DNA from: Spirochaetales bacterium
Lineage (GTDB): Bacteria; Spirochaetota; Spirochaetia; SZUA-6; DRHE01
Direction: 5' to 3'
Assembly (NCBI GenBank): GCA_023136785.1
Contig: JAGLQP010000109.1
Location: forward strand, 1 to 6,587
DNA: 6,587 nt
The notes under the pieces are model-generated. The model saw only the letters and a program-made list of their open reading frames with translations, did no database searches and was not told the DNA's origin. Below, in pieces: positions 1 through 4,153 of the stretch (positions are counted from its first letter, which is position 1; every line of letters starts with the position of its first letter). Made by a program: the position numbers and the translations under genes.

Positions 1-830
1 CCATGACCGGAGACGGAGTCAACGATGCCCCGGCCCTGAAATCAGCCGATATCGGTGTGGCCATGGGGATCACCGGAACCGATGTCTCCAAAGAAGCAGC
101 GGCCATGGTGCTTCAGGACGACAACTTTGCCACGATCGTATCCGCGGTCAAGGAAGGCCGGATCATCTTAGACAACATACTCCGCTTCGTGCGCTATATC
201 CTGGCCAGCAACTGGGCGGAGATCCTCGTGATGATGATCGCACCGCTTTTCGGTCTTCCCATCCCCCTGTTCCCCGTCCAGATCCTTTGGATGAACCTGG
301 TCACCGACGGACTTCCCGCTCTGGCTCTGGGAGTGGAGCCTGGTGAAAGGGACGTGATGCGGCGTCCTCCCAGGGAGCCGGCCCGGCCGATCTTGACCTG
401 GAATACGGGGGCACACATCCTGTGGGTCGGCCTGCTGATGGCTGTTCTGGCCCTGTGGGTCGGGGGGAGTCAGTACGGGATTTTCGGATCGACCCTTCTG
501 AACAGCTTCTCCCATTCCGACAGCTGGCGAACCATGCTCTTCACTACTCTGGTTTTTTCTCAACTGACTCTGGGGCTGGGAGAGCGTTCTCGGCGAAGCT
601 CGCTGCTCCAAATCGGATTGCTTTCCAACCGGTACATGTTGATCGCCGTGATCTTCACCTTCTGTCTCCAGCTGGCCGTGATCTACCTTCCCCTCCTGCA
701 GGGATTCTTCACAACCGTGCCTCTCTCGGCCGCCCAAATAGGAATCTGCTTCGCTCTCAGCTTGATCATGCTGCTGGCTGTGGAAACGGAAAAACTCATA
801 GGCCGGGTCATACACCGATGGGGATCATGA
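1..830 (+). CDS. Calcium-type P-type ATPase (P2A-like), C-terminal part, cut at the 5' window edge
   Basis: This is the end of an ATP-driven cation pump of the inner membrane, most likely one that exports Ca2+. Reading starts in frame at base 3; the gene continues upstream, so the Met at base 3 is internal. The visible 275 residues open with the P-domain hinge motif TGDGVNDAPAL (residues 2-12), followed by about six membrane helices (M5-M10). M5 carries SNWAE (N70, E73) and M6 carries LWMNLVTDGLPA (N98, T101, D102). By hand alignment these match the SERCA calcium ligands N768, E771, N796, T799 and D800. The M8 ligand E908 aligns with Q187, as in many bacterial and plasma-membrane calcium pumps. 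The N-terminal A and N domains, the DKTGT phosphorylation site and M1-M4 lie outside the window. The stop overlaps the next gene's start as ATGA. Family assignment is secure. Ca2+ specificity is inferred from the M5/M6 ligands, and Mn2+ or another cation is possible. Confidence 0.95.
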   Translation, partial: MTGDGVNDAPALKSADIGVAMGITGTDVSKEAAAMVLQDDNFATIVSAVKEGRIILDNILRFVRYILASNWAEILVMMIAPLFGLPIPLFPVQILWMNLVTDGLPALALGVEPGERDVMRRPPREPARPILTWNTGAHILWVGLLMAVLALWVGGSQYGIFGSTLLNSFSHSDSWRTMLFTTLVFSQLTLGLGERSRRSSLLQIGLLSNRYMLIAVIFTFCLQLAVIYLPLLQGFFTTVPLSAAQIGICFALSLIMLLAVETEKLIGRVIHRWGS

Positions 831-1819
831 TCCGCCGCAAGTTTTGGCCGCTGATCCTTCTGCTTTTCTGTCTACACTATCTTCCCGCAGAAGCGGTAAC
901 CCTCAAGATCGCTACTTTGGCACCGGTGGGCTCGCCCTGGGTAGAGTCTTTGCGTCGCCTGTCTGCCGAGTGGGATCGTATCTCCCAGGGACGTGTCAAT
1001 CTGAAGATCTATCCCGGCGGTATTGCCGGTGAAGAGGCGGACATGATCCGTAAGATGCGCATCGGTCAGCTTGCCGGAGCAGCTCTGACCCAGTTGGGAT
1101 TGGGTCTGCTCGATTCCGCCATACTCGCCCTCAGTACTCCCTTCCTCATCCAAGAGGAGGGAGAGTTGGATTATGTGATGAAGCGCGCCAAGCCGTACTT
1201 TGAATCCAGACTGGCGGACAAAGGATATCGCCTGTTCGCCTTTTCCAAGGCTGGTTGGGTCCACTTCTTCGGTCGGGAGCCCCTGATTTTCCCGGAAGAT
1301 CTGAAGCGGCTGAAGCTCGGAGTACCGGCGGGGGATGCCGCTTTTGTGGAAACCTGGCGCAGGATCGGTTTCAATGTCTTCAGCCTGCCCTTTGGGGATC
1401 TTCTAGTTGGACTCCAGGCGGGAATGATCGATGCTTTCTATGCCCCACCCGTGGTGGCCGCTTCCTTTCAGTGGTTTGGATCGGCTCGCCACATGTCGGC
1501 TCTACCCCTCGCCCCTGTGGTGGGAGCCATTGTGGTCACATCAGAGTTCATCGAACGTATTCCCTTGGATCTGCGCGAACCGCTGCTCGCCACCTTTACT
1601 ACACTAGAGGGAGAGCTGAACGCACAGATGCGGTCCCTCGAATTGGAAGCTCTTGCGGTTATGCAGGAGCAGGGACTCGAGATCCATCCCATTCCTTCCG
1701 AAGCCGCGAAGCAGTGGCGCAGGATCGGGGATCAGGGAATCAGGGTCATGATCGGTCAATTCGTTCCCGAGGAATCCTATCGTCTAATCGTAGATCTGGT
1801 CTCCGAGTACAACCAGTAG
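827..1819 (+). CDS. TRAP transporter solute-binding protein, DctP family (periplasmic)
   Basis: This 330-residue protein has the usual length for a DctP-type periplasmic binding protein, which captures a solute for a TRAP permease. Residues 1-23 form a signal peptide: a positive RRK start, a hydrophobic core, and an AEA cleavage site before VTLKIATLAP, the typical first strand of the family. The PEDLKRLKLGVP segment (about 157-167) and LQAGMIDAFYAPP (about 196-208) match the family signature regions. The Arg that normally binds the substrate carboxylate (KLRVP in SiaP) is G165 here, and the usual Asn of the ENP motif is A206. A non-carboxylate, perhaps hydrophobic, ligand is therefore possible, as proposed for spirochaete TatP. 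I chose the ATG at 827, which overlaps the ATPase stop (ATGA). The ATG at 818 is in frame and would add three residues; neither has a strong ribosome site, so translational coupling is likely. No DctQ or DctM gene is present downstream. Confidence 0.92.
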   Translation: MIRRKFWPLILLLFCLHYLPAEAVTLKIATLAPVGSPWVESLRRLSAEWDRISQGRVNLKIYPGGIAGEEADMIRKMRIGQLAGAALTQLGLGLLDSAILALSTPFLIQEEGELDYVMKRAKPYFESRLADKGYRLFAFSKAGWVHFFGREPLIFPEDLKRLKLGVPAGDAAFVETWRRIGFNVFSLPFGDLLVGLQAGMIDAFYAPPVVAASFQWFGSARHMSALPLAPVVGAIVVTSEFIERIPLDLREPLLATFTTLEGELNAQMRSLELEALAVMQEQGLEIHPIPSEAAKQWRRIGDQGIRVMIGQFVPEESYRLIVDLVSEYNQ

Positions 1820-1823
1820 GGAC

Positions 1824-2714
1824 TCAAGAAAGAGCGGTGGATACCAGCACGATTCCCGCCAAAGCGATCAACGAGCCTATCGCCTCTATCGTTCGAACCC
1901 GTTCCTTGAAGAGCAAGAAAGAAAGGATAAACACGCAGAGGATATTGATGACACTTCGCAGGGGAAATACGATCGCACCTCGCAGATACCTCAGCGCCAG
2001 TGTGATGAGGGCAGTTGTAGGAACACTGGTCAGTCCCATGCTGAAGGAGATCAGCAGCATGCCCTTGTAGTTCTTCCATGAGCTGTTCTTCCTACGGAGG
2101 AACAGGGCTGCCGCAGACAATACCAACAGGGTCAGTCCCTGATAAAAAGCCAGGGTAAATGCGCCTCCCCCCGGACTCAAGGCTATATAGACCCTGGGCA
2201 CACTCATTCCAATACCGGAAAACAGTGAGGAGAGAATGAGGAGGAGCCAGGTTCGGGTATCCGGAATAGCCGCCGCGGGACCGGATGAACCCTTACCTAA
2301 AGCAAAGAAGAGGATAGAGACAAAGATCAACGCGACTCCGAGGATCGCCATGGATTCTAAGGTCTCCCGGTAAACCAGGATGCTGAGGCCGAAGGGGACC
2401 AATAAGCTGAACTGAATGATCATCCAGCTGATGTTCAGCTTCGCTCGCTGGGCCACCCGGAAGTACAATCGCAGGGACAGGTGCATACTGATCCCGAAGG
2501 GAACGCCGAGCAGCAGCGCTTCCCGGCTGTAGATCGGTTCGCGGAACGCGAGGCGAAACGCGGTAGTTACGAGAATAAAGGCTACCGAAAAGAAAAACAT
2601 CACCGGGTCGGTAGGGTAGGCCTTTCGTTCTTTGAGCTTGTAGTTCAAGCTGTATAGAGCACCTGCCGAACCGGTCAGAAAGGTGAGAACGAACCCGACG
2701 GACGTACTGGTCAT
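1824..2714 (-). CDS. EamA/DMT-superfamily membrane transporter
   Basis: This 296-residue integral membrane protein has about ten predicted helices, at roughly residues 5-22, 38-56, 66-84, 94-113, 121-139, 154-172, 186-206, 217-238, 247-267 and 276-294. The arrangement is two five-helix EamA repeats. Each repeat has the family pattern of an acidic residue just before its last helix: YRETLES with E117, and FKERVRT with E271, the second followed by the helix IEAIGSLIALAGIVLV. Family members move metabolites such as amino acids or nucleotide-type compounds across the inner membrane, but the substrate cannot be read from the sequence. The length is normal and nothing is missing. The ATG at 2714 is preceded by an in-frame TAG at 2732-2730, so little extension is possible. 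No Shine-Dalgarno sequence is visible upstream. The gene converges on the TRAP binding-protein gene, 4 bases apart, and diverges from the hydroxylase operon; its promoter region is shared with that operon, so a link to the hydroxylase substrate is possible but unproven. Confidence 0.9.
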   Translation of the reverse strand: MTSTSVGFVLTFLTGSAGALYSLNYKLKERKAYPTDPVMFFFSVAFILVTTAFRLAFREPIYSREALLLGVPFGISMHLSLRLYFRVAQRAKLNISWMIIQFSLLVPFGLSILVYRETLESMAILGVALIFVSILFFALGKGSSGPAAAIPDTRTWLLLILSSLFSGIGMSVPRVYIALSPGGGAFTLAFYQGLTLLVLSAAALFLRRKNSSWKNYKGMLLISFSMGLTSVPTTALITLALRYLRGAIVFPLRSVINILCVFILSFLLFKERVRTIEAIGSLIALAGIVLVSTALS

Positions 2715-2721
2715 GACGGCC

Positions 2722-2750
2722 AGTATAGGCTACCGAAGGTAAAGCATCCA
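2722..2750 (-). promoter_or_regulatory. Candidate promoter of the EamA gene, possibly giving a leaderless transcript
   Basis: Read on the minus strand, TATACT (2727-2722) is a 5/6 match to a sigma-70 -10 box and lies only 7 bases before the EamA ATG. A poor -35 candidate, TGGATG (2750-2745, 3/6), sits 17 bases further upstream. A start site 6-8 bases downstream of the -10 would fall at or beside the ATG, which agrees with the lack of a Shine-Dalgarno sequence. This is inference from consensus matching only. Confidence 0.4.
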
Positions 2751-2799
2751 GCCGACCTGCAACGTTGGGAGTAGGGACGGGCGCCATGCGGAAGCTCGC

Positions 2800-2828
2800 T
2801 TGACTTCTCCGGGGCGGGATCTCATACT
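2800..2828 (+). promoter_or_regulatory. Sigma-70-like promoter of the molybdenum hydroxylase operon
   Basis: TTGACT (2800-2805) matches the -35 consensus at 5 of 6 positions. CATACT (2823-2828) matches the -10 consensus at 4 of 6. The spacer is the ideal 17 bases. Transcription would begin near 2835, leaving a leader of about 36 bases before the GTG at 2871, too short for a known purine or molybdenum-cofactor riboswitch. It is the best promoter match in the only intergenic region and points at the operon. Confidence 0.55.
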
Positions 2829-2870
2829 GAAAAGCAGCTAGTCAAGGCGAGAAAGGATCTGATAACAGAG

Positions 2871-3689
2871 GTGGACGAGATACAGTGGTACTTTCCGCAA
2901 GAATTGGATCAAGTCCCGGAGATTCTCTCCCGGGAGGGAGTCGTGCCCCACAGCGGGGGAACCGGGATCCTCTGGGGCGGAATGACTCGAGTTCAAGGTC
3001 TGATGGACACGAGCCGACTGGACCTGAAGTTCGTTAGAGACCAAGACGGCTCGATTGTTCTGGGCGCAGCCCTGAGCTATACCGAAGCGGCGGAAGCACT
3101 TGCGAAAGCGGATCACGTGCTCACCCGGTCTCTATCCTCGGCAGCCACCGAACCGCTGCGCAACCGCATCTCCCTGGGAGGAAGCATCTCCATGTTTCCC
3201 TACTGGTCGGATTTGATGGGCCCTCTGCTGGCTCTCGATGCGGAGCTGTCCTTGGTCGGGATAAACAGCGGCACCTGTCCGCTTTCAGAGTACGTACAGA
3301 AAAGGAAGCTGCGGCAAAAGTCGTTGATCACCTCGATACGCTGGCCCGATACACCATGGCAGGGAGCGTATTACAGACACACCCGCACGCCCACCGACCG
3401 GCCCGCCTTCAGCATCACCGTCCTGGTTCTGCGGAAATCCAAGCGCATCGAAGAGATCCGCATCGTCCTGGTAGGATGCTCGGGACGCTATCGGCGCCTT
3501 ATCGAGGTCGAACAGACTCTCAAAGGGGCGGAAGTCCCGGCCGAGCCGGTAAATTTCATCGACGCCGCTGCGGCGCAGTTTAGGATCGACTTTCCTGCCC
3601 GCATGGGATTCAGCGCCGAGTATCTGGAAGCCTGCGCGTCGGTCGAGTTGAAACGAGCCCTCGCTGCAGCCCTGAGGAGCTCATCATGA
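2871..3689 (+). CDS. Molybdenum hydroxylase FAD-binding subunit (XdhB/CoxM-like)
   Basis: This 272-residue protein is the flavin subunit of a three-subunit xanthine dehydrogenase-family enzyme. It takes electrons from the [2Fe-2S] subunit through FAD to the final acceptor. The FAD-binding half shows a glycine-rich loop, SGGTGILWGG (about 28-37), in place of the usual AGGTDL, and NRISLGGSIS (about 98-107) in place of NxATIGGN. These are followed by the family pattern SDLMGPLLALDAEL. The C-terminal half, from about YYRHTRTPTDRPAF onward, matches the CO dehydrogenase flavoprotein C-terminal domain. There is no sign of the extra iron-sulfur insertion found in 4-hydroxybenzoyl-CoA reductase. The start is GTG at 2871, since no ATG lies nearby; AAAGGA at 2852-2857 is 13 bases away, a long spacing, so initiation may be modest. 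The stop overlaps the next start as ATGA. Assignment to the subunit family is firm; acceptor (NAD+ or another) is unknown. Confidence 0.9.
   Translation: MDEIQWYFPQELDQVPEILSREGVVPHSGGTGILWGGMTRVQGLMDTSRLDLKFVRDQDGSIVLGAALSYTEAAEALAKADHVLTRSLSSAATEPLRNRISLGGSISMFPYWSDLMGPLLALDAELSLVGINSGTCPLSEYVQKRKLRQKSLITSIRWPDTPWQGAYYRHTRTPTDRPAFSITVLVLRKSKRIEEIRIVLVGCSGRYRRLIEVEQTLKGAEVPAEPVNFIDAAAAQFRIDFPARMGFSAEYLEACASVELKRALAAALRSSS
3674..3679 (+). promoter_or_regulatory. Ribosome binding site of the [2Fe-2S] subunit gene
   Basis: GAGGAG lies 6 bases before the ATG at 3686, inside the end of the FAD-subunit gene. It is a strong Shine-Dalgarno match and fixes the start at 3686, which overlaps the upstream stop by ATGA. 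Confidence 0.75.
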
Positions 3690-4153
3690 CCGGTTCATTG
3701 CATATCAATGGCACGGAATTACAGACATCCTTTCGGGGCAACGAACTGCTCCTCGACGTTCTCCGTAACCTGGGCTGCACAGAGGTCAAAGAGGGATGCA
3801 GGGAGGGCGCCTGCGGATCCTGTCTGGTGCTTCTCGACGGGGTGTTGGTCAACTCCTGCCAGGTCCTGGCGGTCTCGGCTCTCGGACGGGAGATCACCAC
3901 GGTGAAAGGACTGGGGAGCTTTCACGAACCTCACCCGATTCAGGAGGCCTTCGTAGAGACCGGGGCGGTGCAGTGCGGCTTCTGCACCCCCGGAATGGTT
4001 CTGGCCACCTTCGCCCTGTTGAAAAAGAATCCCAAGCCCGAGGAGGCGGAGATCCGCCACGCCCTGGACGGCAATCTCTGCCGTTGTACCGGGTATGTGA
4101 AGATCATCGAAGCGGTGAAGATGGCTGCGGAAAGGATGGCCCGTCATGGCTGA
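3686..4153 (+). CDS. Molybdenum hydroxylase [2Fe-2S] subunit (XdhC/CoxS-like)
   Basis: This 155-residue protein carries the two [2Fe-2S] clusters that pass electrons from the molybdenum centre to FAD. The N-terminal half is a plant-ferredoxin-type domain with C38, C43, C46 and C58, seen in GCREGACGSC and the later NSC. The C-terminal half is the four-helix [2Fe-2S]-binding domain with C97 and C100 in QCGFCTPGM, and C132 and C134 in GNLCRCTGY. All eight ligands are present, and C31 is extra. Length and motifs are typical of the family, including xanthine dehydrogenase, aldehyde oxidoreductase and CO dehydrogenase small subunits, so this subunit says little about substrate. It starts at an ATGA overlap with the FAD-subunit gene and runs 8 bases into the next gene, so all three subunits are probably translated in a coupled way. 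The assignment is secure. Confidence 0.97.
   Translation: MTGSLHINGTELQTSFRGNELLLDVLRNLGCTEVKEGCREGACGSCLVLLDGVLVNSCQVLAVSALGREITTVKGLGSFHEPHPIQEAFVETGAVQCGFCTPGMVLATFALLKKNPKPEEAEIRHALDGNLCRCTGYVKIIEAVKMAAERMARHG
4131..4136 (+). promoter_or_regulatory. Ribosome binding site of the molybdenum subunit gene
   Basis: AAAGGA lies 9 bases before the ATG at 4146, inside the end of the [2Fe-2S] subunit gene. It supports 4146 as the start, giving an 8-base overlap between the two genes. Confidence 0.6.

Larger units (their letters stand above)
2715..2870. other. Divergent intergenic regulatory region with a palindrome and a spaced inverted repeat
   Basis: This 156-base gap is the only real non-coding stretch in the window. 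Besides the two candidate promoters, it holds the perfect 8-base palindrome CAACGTTG (2760-2767) between the two -35 regions. It also holds an inverted repeat, CTTGACT (2799-2805) and AGTCAAG (2840-2846), whose left arm overlaps the rightward -35 box. The arm centres are about 41 bases apart, close to four helical turns. Either could be an operator for a local regulator, but repeats this short can occur by chance. No tRNA, terminator or small gene is visible here. Confidence 0.35.

Noticed and set aside
168..815. 215-codon open frame on the minus strand
   Set aside because: It is antisense to well-conserved ATPase sequence, with a hydrophilic, domain-free translation typical of a shadow frame in G+C-rich DNA.
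422..826. N-terminal extension of the TRAP binding-protein frame back to 422
   Set aside because: It lies inside the ATPase reading frame, has no family similarity, and the clear signal peptide begins at 818 or 827.
1796..1816. Hairpin CTGGT/ACCAG as a terminator for the EamA gene
   Set aside because: The stem is 5 pairs with an 11-base loop and no T tract follows on the minus strand.
1255..2070. 271-codon plus-strand frame spanning the convergent junction
   Set aside because: It overlaps the TRAP gene in another frame and the EamA gene in antisense, and its translation has no recognisable fold or motif.
2293..2787. 164-codon minus-strand frame overlapping the EamA gene
   Set aside because: It is out of frame with a clear ten-helix transporter and its composition is Arg/Pro-rich and shadow-like.
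2785..2802. Short frame starting at ATG 2785 in the intergenic region
   Set aside because: It has only five codons before TGA and no good ribosome site, so it is not credible as a leader peptide.
2829..2870. Purine or molybdenum-cofactor riboswitch in the operon leader
   Set aside because: The predicted leader is only about 36 bases and shows no multi-stem fold, too short for either known class.
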